From positions 1-64,000 of the forward strand of contig CAJTEW010000005.1 of assembly GCA_910575605.1 (NCBI GenBank): a DNA stretch of 64,000 bases, in the 5' to 3' direction. Below the pieces are notes generated by a model that did not search any database, was not told the DNA's origin, and saw nothing but the letters and a program-made list of their open reading frames with translations. Source of the DNA: Lachnospiraceae bacterium. GTDB lineage: Bacteria; Bacillota; Clostridia; Lachnospirales; Lachnospiraceae. Below are positions 18,212-27,478 of this stretch, piece by piece (within the stretch, counting starts at the first letter, position 1; each line of letters opens with the position of its first letter). The position numbers and the translations under genes were made by a program.

Positions 18212-18964
18212 CTAAGCCATATCAAAATCCCTTATAAATGATGCAATATAATCAGCAACCTCATTCAGCATTTCCTTGCCCCAGTTCTCCGTGGCGTCCT
18301 TCGGATCATCCGGACCAATCCAGCCGTTAGTGGTATATTTTACAACATCTCTTGGAACCGGAATCCCAATTCCTTTGTATTCCACTCTATCAAAGCCCAT
18401 TGTGGGGAACTTTTCTCCCAAATCATTGATAAGCTCCTGTCCCCTCATCTCTCCAGAATATACAAGCTTCGGATTGACTGCCATCATAGCCGCCGTCTCC
18501 TCGCCGCCGCCATGGCCTCCCGCCCATGCAGAATTCAGCTGTCCGGCCATAATCCACCAGTTCAGTATTACACCCAAAGCGCCTTTGCGGCTCAGTTCAA
18601 TACAGACCCTGTTAATCGTAGAAATATTTCCGCCATGTCCATTAAGAAACAGAATCTTTTTCGCTCCATGAGAAATAAGACCCTCAGTAATTCTGGTGAG
18701 AAGCAGATACATACAGTCCTCACCAATAGAAATGGTTCCCGGGAATCCTGTCATGTCCTCACATACACCATAGGGGATTCCGGGAGCTGCGGCTACAGCC
18801 ACCCGTTCCTCTATCATAGATACAAGCTTATCTGGAATTAAAGTATCAACACCCAGTACATTATGGCTTCCGTGGCTTTCCAGGCATCCGACAGTTAATA
18901 TAACCGTATCATGTTCCTGAAAATATTTTTCCGTCTGCCAGTATGTCATTTCGCTTAATTTCAT
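18212..18964 (-). CDS. Creatininase-family amidohydrolase
   Basis: A 250-residue metal-dependent amidohydrolase. Visible metal/catalytic motifs: GCLESHGSHNVLGVDTLIP (Glu/His/Asp), FLNGHGGN and WAGGHGGGEETAAMM. The family opens cyclic or acts on linear amides (creatinine, 3-dehydro-scyllo-inosose type substrates), so the exact substrate cannot be read from sequence. Its ATG overlaps the stop of the upstream binding-protein gene (TAATG), making it the last gene of the operon. Next to isoaspartyl dipeptidase and a Dpp-type transporter, a role in cleaving a modified or cyclic peptide bond is a reasonable inference only. Confidence 0.9.
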   Translation of the reverse strand: MKLSEMTYWQTEKYFQEHDTVILTVGCLESHGSHNVLGVDTLIPDKLVSMIEERVAVAAAPGIPYGVCEDMTGFPGTISIGEDCMYLLLTRITEGLISHGAKKILFLNGHGGNISTINRVCIELSRKGALGVILNWWIMAGQLNSAWAGGHGGGEETAAMMAVNPKLVYSGEMRGQELINDLGEKFPTMGFDRVEYKGIGIPVPRDVVKYTTNGWIGPDDPKDATENWGKEMLNEVADYIASFIRDFDMA

Positions 18965-20514
18965 TACTGTGCTACCTCAACATTACGCAGACGGTGATAG
19001 CCGTTCGGATCAGGAGTAAAGCCAGATACATTACTTGTACCGCCTACATTAGTGCTGTCATAATATAACGGAACATACGGAGACAGTTCTCCTAAAAGCT
19101 CCTCAAGCTTATCATAACACTCCTGTCTTTTTGCAGTATCACCAGTTTGTCTTGCTTCAACTACCAGCTTATCTACCTCATCATTCTGGAGGAATGCATC
19201 ATTTCCCGGATAACCAGTTTGTGTAGAATGAAGCAGAGAATAATAATTATAATCTGCATCTCCTGTTACACATACCCATCCAGTGAAGGACATCTCATGA
19301 GAGCCTGTTCCAAGCTCGTCAATCCATGTACCGTATTCCTTAACCTGAATACTACATTCAATTCCGATTTCCTTTAACTGGCTCTGAATTACCTGGCAGA
19401 TTTCGCCCTTTACAGAATCATCTGTAACAGACAAATTACATTTAAATCCATCCGGGTATCCTGCATCTGCCATCAGCTTTTTCGCCTTTTCCAGATTATA
19501 TTCGTAAGGAACAACCTTCTCAGAGTATCCAAAAGTATTCGGCGGAATGATGGAATAAGCCGGCTCTCCTGATCCGTAAAGCATAGTTTCTACAAGCATC
19601 TCATTATCAATAGCATACCGGATAGCCTGTCTTACTCTTTCATCTGCAAAACGCTCATCATTTCCATTAAGCGTCAGATAAGAAACGCTCTGGGAAGATG
19701 CTTTAAACAGCTGAAGCTTATCATCTTCTGATACACGTTTAGCATCATTTGCAGAAACACCATAAGCCAGATCTGCTTCACCTGTTTCTATAGAAATAAC
19801 TCTCTGAGAAGCCTCTGGAACCACCTTCATCTGGAGATTTTTTGTCTTAGGTGCACCTAGGAAATAGTCTTCATTTGCTTCCATTTTTACATATTCGCCC
19901 TGTTTCCACTCTGTAAACTTGTATGCACCTGTTCCTACAGGATTCAGCTGGAAGCCTTCCTCGTCAGCCTCTACCACATGCTTTGGAACAATTGCTGTAA
20001 ATGGTACAGTAAGCGCTGACAGAAGCGGTGAATATGGCTCCTCTGTCTTCATTATAATTGTATAATCATCCTCTGCACTTACCTCACTAACTGCGTCAAT
20101 TACATAGGATACATAGTTAGATTCTCTTGCTCTGTTAATAGAGAATACAACATCCTCTGCTGTCATCTGCTCGCCGTCATGGAATTTTACATCCTCCCGG
20201 AGCTTGAATTTCCATGTTTTGTCATCCACCTGCTCATAGCTCTCTGCAAGCAGAGGTGCGGGCTCATTGTTCTCATCCATTGTAAGCAGTGTGTCGAACA
20301 TCTGACAGGTTACGGTAACCGCCGGTGTCTCCTTACCTACATGAGGGTCAAGGGATGTAACATCAGCTCCCTGTACCCATATTAAGGTATCCTTTGCGCT
20401 TCCCTCTCCTCCCTTACTGTCTCCGCCTTCCTGGCTGCCTTCTTTGCCGCCTCCGCAGCCTGCAATTGAAAATACAAGGCAGACAGCCAAAACGATTGTT
20501 AATAGTTTCTTCAT
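18964..20514 (-). CDS. ABC transporter peptide-binding lipoprotein (SBP family 5)
   Basis: A 516-residue extracellular solute-binding protein. The signal peptide ends in a lipobox (VFSIAGC, Cys20), followed by a Gly/Ser-rich linker and the family 5 domain with WVQGADVTSLDPHVGKETP and KFHDGEQMTAEDVVFSINRA. It captures peptides for the DppBCDF machinery encoded just upstream. AAAGGAGG precedes the ATG. Unusually it is placed near the end of the operon, after the ATPase genes. Confidence 0.95.
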   Translation of the reverse strand: MKKLLTIVLAVCLVFSIAGCGGGKEGSQEGGDSKGGEGSAKDTLIWVQGADVTSLDPHVGKETPAVTVTCQMFDTLLTMDENNEPAPLLAESYEQVDDKTWKFKLREDVKFHDGEQMTAEDVVFSINRARESNYVSYVIDAVSEVSAEDDYTIIMKTEEPYSPLLSALTVPFTAIVPKHVVEADEEGFQLNPVGTGAYKFTEWKQGEYVKMEANEDYFLGAPKTKNLQMKVVPEASQRVISIETGEADLAYGVSANDAKRVSEDDKLQLFKASSQSVSYLTLNGNDERFADERVRQAIRYAIDNEMLVETMLYGSGEPAYSIIPPNTFGYSEKVVPYEYNLEKAKKLMADAGYPDGFKCNLSVTDDSVKGEICQVIQSQLKEIGIECSIQVKEYGTWIDELGTGSHEMSFTGWVCVTGDADYNYYSLLHSTQTGYPGNDAFLQNDEVDKLVVEARQTGDTAKRQECYDKLEELLGELSPYVPLYYDSTNVGGTSNVSGFTPDPNGYHRLRNVEVAQ

Positions 20515-20556
20515 AATATAGTCCTCCTTTTTAATATTATAGTAAATTAATATAAA

Positions 20557-21525
20557 TTAATTTATCTCCTTTACACGAATACACGCTGTATAGTGCCCCG
20601 GCTCAGTCTCTGTAAGCGGAATATCCTTCCCGTGGCAGGCTTCTGTGGCATAAATACATCTTCCCGCAAATCTACAGCCTGGCTTCGGGTCAATTGGTGA
20701 ACTAATTTCACCCTTTAAAATAATACGATCCATCTCCACATCCGGATCTGGAACCGGAATTGCTGACAGCAGTGCTTTTGTATAAGGATGAAGCGGCTTT
20801 GCAAATAATTGCTTTACATCGCAGTGCTCCACCACCATCCCCAGATACATAACCATAATTTTATCTGCCAGATGCTTTACTACAGATAGGTCATGGGTAA
20901 TAAACATATAGGTTAGACCCATGTCTCTTTGCAGATCCTGCATCAGGTTAAGAATCTGTGCCTGAATAGAAACATCAAGCGCTGAAACTGGCTCATCACA
21001 TACAATAAACCTTGGATTTAATGCAAGTGCTCTTGCAATACCGATTCTCTGACGTCTGCCCCCATCCAGCTCGTGAGGATAAGAGTTAACAAATCTCTGT
21101 GCCAGGCCTACCAGATCCATCATTTCTCTTACCTTTTTATTAAGCGCCTCTTTTTCCTTTTTCTTATATACACCCTGAATCGTAAGCGGCAGGGCAATAG
21201 ACTGACTGACCGTCATACGGGGATTCAATGAAGAAAAAGGATCCTGAAAGATGAGCTGCATATCTCTTTTCAGCGCTTTCATCTCTGCTTTTCCATAATC
21301 CAGAATATTTTTTCCATCAAACAGTACTTCTCCTGATGTGGGCTCATGGAGCCGCAGGACCGCTCTTCCCAGTGTGGACTTTCCACAGCCAGACTCTCCT
21401 ACAACGCCCAGAGTTTCGCCCTTTGCAATTTCAAAACTTACATCATCTACCGCGTGAAGCTGACCTGCGGCTGTAGAAAAATATTTTTTCAGACGCCTGA
21501 CCTCAAGTAAATTTTCTTTTCCCAT
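20557..21525 (-). CDS. dppF: Di/oligopeptide ABC transporter ATP-binding protein (DppF-type)
   Basis: One of the two ATPases of the peptide importer. Walker A GESGCGKS, a signature loop where [14 protein letters not shown] stands in for the usual LSGGQRQR, Walker [13 protein letters not shown] and the C-terminal oligopeptide/dipeptide extension ([15 protein letters not shown], cysteine cluster) are all present. ATG 21525 is used: AAGGGAGA lies upstream and it begins four bases after dppD stops; the longer frame from 21549 overlaps dppD. Length 322. Confidence 0.95.
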   Translation of the reverse strand: MGKENLLEVRRLKKYFSTAAGQLHAVDDVSFEIAKGETLGVVGESGCGKSTLGRAVLRLHEPTSGEVLFDGKNILDYGKAEMKALKRDMQLIFQDPFSSLNPRMTVSQSIALPLTIQGVYKKKEKEALNKKVREMMDLVGLAQRFVNSYPHELDGGRRQRIGIARALALNPRFIVCDEPVSALDVSIQAQILNLMQDLQRDMGLTYMFITHDLSVVKHLADKIMVMYLGMVVEHCDVKQLFAKPLHPYTKALLSAIPVPDPDVEMDRIILKGEISSPIDPKPGCRFAGRCIYATEACHGKDIPLTETEPGHYTACIRVKEIN

Positions 21526-21529
21526 AATA

Positions 21530-22516
21530 TCACTCTCCCTTCCAGGCATCCTTATGGCTTCCGAAGCAGTGACAGCAGACCATATGTCCCGGACTGATTT
21601 CTGTCTGTTCTGGAATCTGACACCTGCAGATCTCCTTAGCCATGCTGCATCTTGGATGGAATTTACATCCTTCCGGCAGATTGGCAGGATCCGGCATCAG
21701 GCCATCTATAGGCTTTAGCCTGTCCACATCCTCATTCAGCTTTGGTATAGAGGCAAACAGCCCCTTTGTATATGGATGCAGTCCATTTTTAAATACGTCC
21801 CGCAGAGAGCCTTTTTCTATAATTTCTCCTGCATACATAATCGCAACATATTCACAGTTCTGCGCCACCACTCCTAAATCGTGGGTAATTAAAAGCATTG
21901 AGGTTCCAAGACGGCTTCTTAAGTTTTTAATAAGCTCCAGCACCTGTGCCTGAATCGTCACATCTAGCGCCGTTGTAGGTTCATCTGCAATCAGAAGTCT
22001 TGGATTACATGCCAGCGCAATAGCAATTACAACTCTTTGCTTCATACCACCGGAAAACTGATGGGGGTATTCTCCTGCACGCTCCGGGTCGATTCCTACC
22101 ATAGTGAGCATTTCCCGCATTTTTTCATCAGCCTGTTCAGATGACACATTTTCATGAGCAGCAATTGCCTCCGAAATCTGCTTCCCTACTGTCATAACAG
22201 GATTTAAAGCCGTCATAGGATCCTGAAAAATCATAGAAATTTCTTTTCCTCTGATTTTACACATTGCATCTTCTGAGATAGCAGTCAGATCCTCCCCCTG
22301 ATACATAATGCTTCCGCCGGCAATCTTTCCCGGAGGCCACTGTATCAGTCTCAATACAGATTTTGCAAGGGTTGTCTTTCCGGCTCCTGTTTCACCTACA
22401 AGGCCCAGGCTGGCGCCTTTTGGAAGCTCAAGACTTACTGAATTAACAGCCCTTACTATGCCGTCCTCCGTCTCATATCTTACAACCAGATCCTTGATAT
22501 CTAAAATATTATCCAT
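21530..22516 (-). CDS. dppD: Di/oligopeptide ABC transporter ATP-binding protein (DppD-type)
   Basis: Second ATPase of the importer, 328 residues. Walker A GETGAGKT, signature FSGGMKQRV, Walker B LLIADEPTTALD, and a C-terminal cysteine cluster (GCKFHPRCSMAKEICRC) typical of oligopeptide ATPases and thought to hold an iron-sulfur cluster in some members. AAAGGG precedes the ATG. It is tightly packed between dppC (15-base gap) and dppF. Confidence 0.95.
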   Translation of the reverse strand: MDNILDIKDLVVRYETEDGIVRAVNSVSLELPKGASLGLVGETGAGKTTLAKSVLRLIQWPPGKIAGGSIMYQGEDLTAISEDAMCKIRGKEISMIFQDPMTALNPVMTVGKQISEAIAAHENVSSEQADEKMREMLTMVGIDPERAGEYPHQFSGGMKQRVVIAIALACNPRLLIADEPTTALDVTIQAQVLELIKNLRSRLGTSMLLITHDLGVVAQNCEYVAIMYAGEIIEKGSLRDVFKNGLHPYTKGLFASIPKLNEDVDRLKPIDGLMPDPANLPEGCKFHPRCSMAKEICRCQIPEQTEISPGHMVCCHCFGSHKDAWKGE

Positions 22517-22531
22517 ATGTCTTATCCCTTT

Positions 22532-23458
22532 CTAATTCTTGAGCTTCGGATCAAGTGCATCGCGAAGTCCGTCTCCAATAATATTAAGAGCCAGAATTGT
22601 AATCAGAATCGCGAGGCCCGGGAACACTGTAATATGCCATGCATCCCTGATATATCCACGGGCATTTGTAAGCATTGCTCCCCATTCTGGAAGCGGCGGC
22701 TGAATTCCCAGTCCTAAGAAGGACAGGCCCGCTATAGAAAGAATCGCTCCCGCAACCGCCATTGTGGCCTCTACAATTAATGGTGCCATAGCATTAGGAA
22801 GTATCTGGCGGAAAATAATAGTCATATCTGAAGCTCCCACTGCCTTTGCGGCCTCAATAAACTCCCGCTCTCTTATGGTCATGACAGAGGCCCTTGTAAT
22901 TCTTGCGAACTCCGGTATATAGCCGATAGCAATAGAGATAAGCACATTTACCAGGCCAGGCCCAAGCGCCGCCACAATCGCAATAGCTAACAGCATGTAT
23001 GGCAGCGACAGGACAATGTCCATCAAACGCATAATTACATTATCTACCCTTCCTCCGTAATAGCCTGCAACTGCACCTATCATAACGCCGAAGATTCCTG
23101 CTGCCAAAACTGCCGCAATACTCATAAACAGGGAATATCTAGTTCCCCACAAAATCCTCAGAAGAATATCGCGTCCAAATTCATCAAGTCCCAAAACATG
23201 CTCCTTACTGGGAGCTTCAAAACGCTGCATAAGGTTCTGGTCAATCACCTTTTCGTCATAAATGCTGCTGTCTGTCGCCCAGTCGATGACAAGCGTTGTA
23301 ACACCAATACCCGCCAGCACCAGAAGGAAAATCAGGCTGATAACCGCCATCTTATTTTTCTTAAACCGGCGAACTGCATCTGCCCACAGAGATCTGGCCT
23401 TCACTTGTTCTGTACGGCCAACCTCAGCTGTGTTGTTTTTCAAAGCGTTTGCTTCCAC
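22532..23458 (-). CDS. dppC: Di/oligopeptide ABC transporter permease (DppC-type)
   Basis: Inner-membrane permease, 308 residues, six membrane segments, with a DppC-type N-terminal cytoplasmic stretch (WADAVRRFKKNKMAV) and the EAA loop EAAKAVGASDMTIIFRQILPN. GTG 23458 is chosen because GGGAGGG sits about seven bases upstream; the longer frame from 23515 would overlap dppB by 92 bases. The 35-base overlap left with dppB supports coupled translation. Confidence 0.93.
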   Translation of the reverse strand: MEANALKNNTAEVGRTEQVKARSLWADAVRRFKKNKMAVISLIFLLVLAGIGVTTLVIDWATDSSIYDEKVIDQNLMQRFEAPSKEHVLGLDEFGRDILLRILWGTRYSLFMSIAAVLAAGIFGVMIGAVAGYYGGRVDNVIMRLMDIVLSLPYMLLAIAIVAALGPGLVNVLISIAIGYIPEFARITRASVMTIREREFIEAAKAVGASDMTIIFRQILPNAMAPLIVEATMAVAGAILSIAGLSFLGLGIQPPLPEWGAMLTNARGYIRDAWHITVFPGLAILITILALNIIGDGLRDALDPKLKN

Positions 23459-24413
23459 GTTTCTTCCCTCCCATACTGTGATATTGTGCTTTAATTCTCG
23501 GATCCACATATGCATAGAGAATATCTACAAGCAGATTTACGACCGAATACATAAGGGCAAGGAACATTGCAGAGCCAAGCACCATAGGCATATCCTTTGC
23601 CTTGATTGATTCAATCATAAATCGCCCCAGCCCCGGCCACGAGAAAATAGTCTCTGTCAGAGCCGCTCCTCCTAAAAGCATTCCAAACTGCAGGCCGATA
23701 ATGGTTACTATCGGAATCAGTGCATTTTTAAACATGTGCATCCTGGTAATGTAGCCTTCCTTCAGCCCCTTAGCCCTGGCAGTGTCTATGTAATCCTGCC
23801 GCATGGATTCAAGCATACTGGAACGGGTCATACGCATAATACTTGCCGCACAGCCTGTTCCGATTGTCAATGCCGGAAGTATCAGGCTCGGCAGAAGAGC
23901 TGCCCCCTCTCCCATTCCAGAGGACGGAAGCCATCCCAGATTAACCGAAAACAGCATAACCAGCAAAAGTCCCAGCCAAAAGTTAGGCATTGCCACTCCA
24001 ATCAGTCCAAGTACAGTAGCAATATTGTCCACCCATGTATATTGTCTTTTTGCCGACAAAATACCGATTGGTACACCTATAAGTATAGCCACTAAAATTC
24101 CTGCAATAGACAGAATAACCGTATTAGGGAAATATCCAAGCACCTGGGGAAGTACCTCAAGCTGTGTTTTCCAGGATGTCCCAAAATCTCCCCTGAATAC
24201 ATCAGTCATATAGTTAAAATAACGCACAAACAGATTATTATCCAGTCCCAGTTCTTCCCTCATGGCCTGTATACTTTCCTCTGATGCCTGCTGTCCCAAT
24301 ATCATTCTCGTCGGATCTCCAGGAGAAACGGCAAGTATAAAGAACACCAGGAAAGATACGCCGATCAGGACCGGAATCATCATTAATAACCGCTTACCTA
24401 TGTATTTATGCAT
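23424..24413 (-). CDS. dppB: Di/oligopeptide ABC transporter permease (DppB-type)
   Basis: Inner-membrane permease, 329 residues. The N-terminus (MHKYIGKRLLMMIPVLIGVSFLVFF) and the EAA-type loop DTARAKGLKEGYITRMHMFKNALIP identify DppB/OppB. GAAGGAGGAG lies before the ATG, inside the end of iadA. Pairs with DppC to form the channel. Confidence 0.95.
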   Translation of the reverse strand: MHKYIGKRLLMMIPVLIGVSFLVFFILAVSPGDPTRMILGQQASEESIQAMREELGLDNNLFVRYFNYMTDVFRGDFGTSWKTQLEVLPQVLGYFPNTVILSIAGILVAILIGVPIGILSAKRQYTWVDNIATVLGLIGVAMPNFWLGLLLVMLFSVNLGWLPSSGMGEGAALLPSLILPALTIGTGCAASIMRMTRSSMLESMRQDYIDTARAKGLKEGYITRMHMFKNALIPIVTIIGLQFGMLLGGAALTETIFSWPGLGRFMIESIKAKDMPMVLGSAMFLALMYSVVNLLVDILYAYVDPRIKAQYHSMGGKKRGSKRFEKQHS

Positions 24414-24415
24414 AT

Positions 24416-25564
24416 CTACTCCTCCTTCGTGTCTAAAGGAATCTCCTCAAAAGCGCCCTTCGCCAGAAGTCTTCCGTTCTTCATCATAAGCCTTCCATGT
24501 GCCATAACCGTATCAATCTTAAGCTCTTCATCAAGAAGAACCAGATCTCCCAGGCTTCCAGGCGTAAGAGTCCCTCTTTCGGGATACATATTAAGTGATT
24601 TTGCTACATTGCTGGTAATAAGCTGAATCGCTTTTTCCATAGGTACATCAAAGTCTACTACCAGATTACGGATAATCTCATACAAAGGCTCCATCGTACC
24701 CACCTTAACATCTACTACATTTTCCCTTTTTTTATCCCAGACGGGAATACTTCCGTTGGAGTCTGAGCTTACAGTCATACGTTCGATGCCTGCACGCTTT
24801 ATTACAGAAAAGAGCTCATCCGTTTTCTCCGGTTCTGCAGTAAAGTCGCTCCAGCCGCCCATCTCCATAAATTCTACAGCTTCCTCAATATGATAGTCCA
24901 TATGAGTCGGACGGAAGTGGCTGATTGGAAATTCCGCTTCCTTTACAATCTCTATAATATCTCGTATTACACGGCCTATACATCCCACATGAATATGCAG
25001 GACTCCCGGTTTTCCTGAAACCAGGGCCGCCATGCGAATATCGGATGCAAGCCTTATTAGCTCCTCCTTTGTCGGTCTTGAACATCTGTGGTCCGAAATT
25101 GCCAGCTTACAGCCGATCACTTCGTCTATATACACGATATCCTTTGCCACATCTCCTGTTAATGTTATCGGCGGATATACATATGCCCCTGTCAGGCAGA
25201 AAGCCCCAATTCCTTCTTTTTTAAGTGCTTTTGTCTTGGCAACCAGATTCTCTACACTTTTCGTATAGCAGTCTGTTCCCAAAAGTCCCACCAATGTCGT
25301 AACACCAGCCTTAATAACTGATGAAAGCATAAGCTCCGGTGTCCGTGAGTTAAACCCTCCCTCACCACCTCCTCCGGTAACATGAACATGCTGGTCGATA
25401 AATCCCGGCACCGCGGTCTTTCCGCTTCCGTCAATCTCCCGGATTCCCGAAAGCTGCGGCTTAAGATTTTCTCCGATTGCTGCAATCCTGTCATTTACCA
25501 CCAGAATATCTTTTATTCCGCAAGGCATTGGATCAAACAAACGGACATTTTTAATCAAATACAT
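24416..25564 (-). CDS. iadA: Beta-aspartyl (isoaspartyl) dipeptidase
   Basis: Zinc amidohydrolase that cleaves isoAsp-X dipeptides formed by deamidation or isomerisation of Asn/Asp. Motifs: FIDQHVHVTGG (metal ligands), EVIGCKLAISDHR (the Lys that bears the bridging carbamate), VLHIHVGC, FRPTH, and VSSDSNGS (catalytic Asp), over 382 residues, a normal length. It lies between an RpiR regulator and a Dpp-type importer, which indicates that the imported peptide is its substrate. Confidence 0.93.
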   Translation of the reverse strand: MYLIKNVRLFDPMPCGIKDILVVNDRIAAIGENLKPQLSGIREIDGSGKTAVPGFIDQHVHVTGGGGEGGFNSRTPELMLSSVIKAGVTTLVGLLGTDCYTKSVENLVAKTKALKKEGIGAFCLTGAYVYPPITLTGDVAKDIVYIDEVIGCKLAISDHRCSRPTKEELIRLASDIRMAALVSGKPGVLHIHVGCIGRVIRDIIEIVKEAEFPISHFRPTHMDYHIEEAVEFMEMGGWSDFTAEPEKTDELFSVIKRAGIERMTVSSDSNGSIPVWDKKRENVVDVKVGTMEPLYEIIRNLVVDFDVPMEKAIQLITSNVAKSLNMYPERGTLTPGSLGDLVLLDEELKIDTVMAHGRLMMKNGRLLAKGAFEEIPLDTKEE

Positions 25565-25578
25565 TTTCCTTCCCCCTT

Positions 25579-26487
25579 TTATAAAATTTTCTTTTCTATA
25601 AACTCATCATTGTAAAAATACTCGTACTCGTATGCCGGTACCGCACACTTTTCAAAAAACGTCTCTACACACTTCACCTTTTCATTATAATTTTGAAACA
25701 TTTCCTTATTTTGCAGCAGGTAGAGAGAAGCAATAATATCTGTGAGTGCCATAACCGGGATCACCGAATTATGAAATATCACATGCCTGGAGTTACAAAA
25801 GAGCACTCTCTTCGCGTTCTTCACAATAGGCGAGGACAGCTTATCTGTGATGGCAAGCACCGTTGTCCCAACGCTTGCAAGGTAATCGGACACTGCCACA
25901 GTCTGCACCGAGTAAAAAGGAAAGGTAATTAATACAAAAACATCCTTTTCCCCATAATGGGTTAGTGCGTCCAGAACCTCTGTATAATTATTTACATCCA
26001 GCAGAATAGTATTTGCTCCCGTATTGATAAGCTTATTCCTAAAATTAGAAGCGATGGTATAGGATACCTCATGACCACATATATAGATGTGCTCCGCATG
26101 ACTTAGCTCCTCCGTAAACTGAAAGAGCTCAGGAGTATTCACTTTCTCCAGCGTTGACTGAAGCGTCTCCAATTGGTTCGCCTTAAGCTTTATCAGCATG
26201 CTATCGTCGGCATCATACTGGTTCGAGGATGTCTCCAGCTTTTTATTCCAAAACAATTTATCATGCATATCAGCATATATAGCCTTCTTCAATCCCGCAA
26301 AGCTTTCAAATTCTGTTTTTTTGCAGAAATTTAAAATAGTTGTCTCTGTCACGCCAACCTCCTCTGCCACCTGCCTCAGAGATGAAAAACAGACGGCATC
26401 CGGATGTGCCAGAATATATTCTGCAATCTTTGCCTGCGTCCTTGTAAGACCCGGCAGGATTTCCTGTATCGTCTTTAATACTTCCAT
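25579..26487 (-). CDS. RpiR-family transcriptional regulator
   Basis: A 302-residue regulator with N-terminal winged HTH_6 domain (LTRTQAKIAEYILAHPDAVCFSSLRQVAEEVGVTE) and a C-terminal SIS domain (IYICGHEVSYTIASNFRNKL). RpiR proteins usually sense phosphorylated sugars, or an amino-sugar or peptide-derived effector, through SIS. It starts three bases after nif3 stops and precedes iadA by 14 bases, so it most likely controls this operon including itself. Confidence 0.92.
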   Translation of the reverse strand: MEVLKTIQEILPGLTRTQAKIAEYILAHPDAVCFSSLRQVAEEVGVTETTILNFCKKTEFESFAGLKKAIYADMHDKLFWNKKLETSSNQYDADDSMLIKLKANQLETLQSTLEKVNTPELFQFTEELSHAEHIYICGHEVSYTIASNFRNKLINTGANTILLDVNNYTEVLDALTHYGEKDVFVLITFPFYSVQTVAVSDYLASVGTTVLAITDKLSSPIVKNAKRVLFCNSRHVIFHNSVIPVMALTDIIASLYLLQNKEMFQNYNEKVKCVETFFEKCAVPAYEYEYFYNDEFIEKKIL

Positions 26488-26490
26488 ATT

Positions 26491-27288
26491 CTACAAGTCC
26501 TCCAAAAGTGGTATCTCTGGTATGAACTCTGCCTCTAATCCTCTTTCACGGAAAAATCTGCATATGTCCTTAAGCGCAAACTGCTCCGTTGAATAATGCC
26601 CCGCTGAAAGAATACTGACTCCCGTCTCTGCCGCAGCCTCATGAGAGGGCGCAAACCAATGAAGGTTTTTAGAGCCTACACCTGTAAGAAAGAGATTTAT
26701 CCCTTCCTCCTTCATCTCCCGGTAAATATCCGTCCCTTCTGCACCGCCAGCCACTAATGCAATTTTCCCATCTTCAAGGGATGAGGAGCCGTATGTATAT
26801 AGTCTGCAGGCATGTCCCATAAGCTTCTCTGCCTCTTTAAAGAGAGCGCCGGCATCTGTCCATATTACGCTGCAATACAGCCCCATTACAGAACCGCCCT
26901 CCTCAAAAAAGCTTTTGTACGGCACTGCTCCTAATGCTCTTGCAAGGCTTACACCAGGGGAATAGGGATTTACATTATCCAGAGGCAGATGCAGATTAAA
27001 ATGACTGATATGGTGCTCCTGCATATATGCCCTGTCCTCCAAAGTAAAATCATCCGGCGTTTCCCCTTCCTTACGCTGTGCGCCCGGATGATGCGTAAAT
27101 AAAAGGCAGTTCTTGGCTTTATCCTGCTTTATTTTCTCTAATACCTGAGAACTAGAAAAGGTGGCTGTATAGACTTTTTCTATTATGTCTGTGTTATCTG
27201 CCAAAAGCCCGTTTCTTACAACATCCTTATATTGCTCTGGCTGAAAGAAATTGTAAAGTTCCTGATAAATGGATTTTGATTTTTTCAT
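26491..27288 (-). CDS. Nif3-like dinuclear metal-centre protein
   Basis: Nif3/YqfO family, 265 residues. The metal-binding motifs are LLFTHHPGA near residue 64, NLHLPLDNVN and the C-terminal SAGHYSTEQFA. Family members are di-metal hydrolase-like proteins, some acting as GTP cyclohydrolase-like or metal-cluster related, with no agreed biochemical role. As first gene of an isoaspartyl-peptide operon it may be a metal-dependent hydrolase for a pathway intermediate. There is no strong ribosome site. Confidence 0.88.
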   Translation of the reverse strand: MKKSKSIYQELYNFFQPEQYKDVVRNGLLADNTDIIEKVYTATFSSSQVLEKIKQDKAKNCLLFTHHPGAQRKEGETPDDFTLEDRAYMQEHHISHFNLHLPLDNVNPYSPGVSLARALGAVPYKSFFEEGGSVMGLYCSVIWTDAGALFKEAEKLMGHACRLYTYGSSSLEDGKIALVAGGAEGTDIYREMKEEGINLFLTGVGSKNLHWFAPSHEAAAETGVSILSAGHYSTEQFALKDICRFFRERGLEAEFIPEIPLLEDL

Positions 27289-27339
27289 GTTTTCACTCTA
27301 ATTTTCATTAAAATTTATTTCAAATACTATATTTTTTTC

Positions 27340-27368
27340 ATTATACCACTGGTGATAAAGTTTTGCAA
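27340..27368 (-). promoter_or_regulatory. Sigma-A promoter of the nif3-rpiR-iadA-dpp operon
   Basis: Minus strand TTGCAA (27368-27363), 17-bp spacer, TATAAT (27345-27340). The spacer contains ACCA-G-TGGT, a 9-bp dyad between the -35 and -10 boxes, a natural position for a repressor operator, possibly for the RpiR protein. The -10 lies about 50 bp upstream of the nif3 start. Confidence 0.8.
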
Positions 27369-27407
27369 TAAAATAATAAATCTCATCTATATTAATGCAG
27401 TAAAAGA

Positions 27408-27445
27408 CTGCCGCCCACAATCATTTGATCTTCTAAGGGCGGCAG
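27408..27445 (-). terminator. Terminator after the beta-propeller gene
   Basis: Stem CTGCCGCCC (27408-27416) and GGGCGGCAG (27437-27445), 20-nt loop. TCTTTTACT follows on the minus strand, 34 bases beyond the end of the 27479-29434 gene. Confidence 0.85.
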
Positions 27446-27478
27446 CCTTTCTTAGATATTTAGCTGCTATATGTTTTT

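Noticed and set aside
23440-23453. cre-like sequence CAAAGCGTTTGCTT at the dppC start
   Set aside because: It lies in coding sequence, matches only part of the consensus and is not in a promoter.
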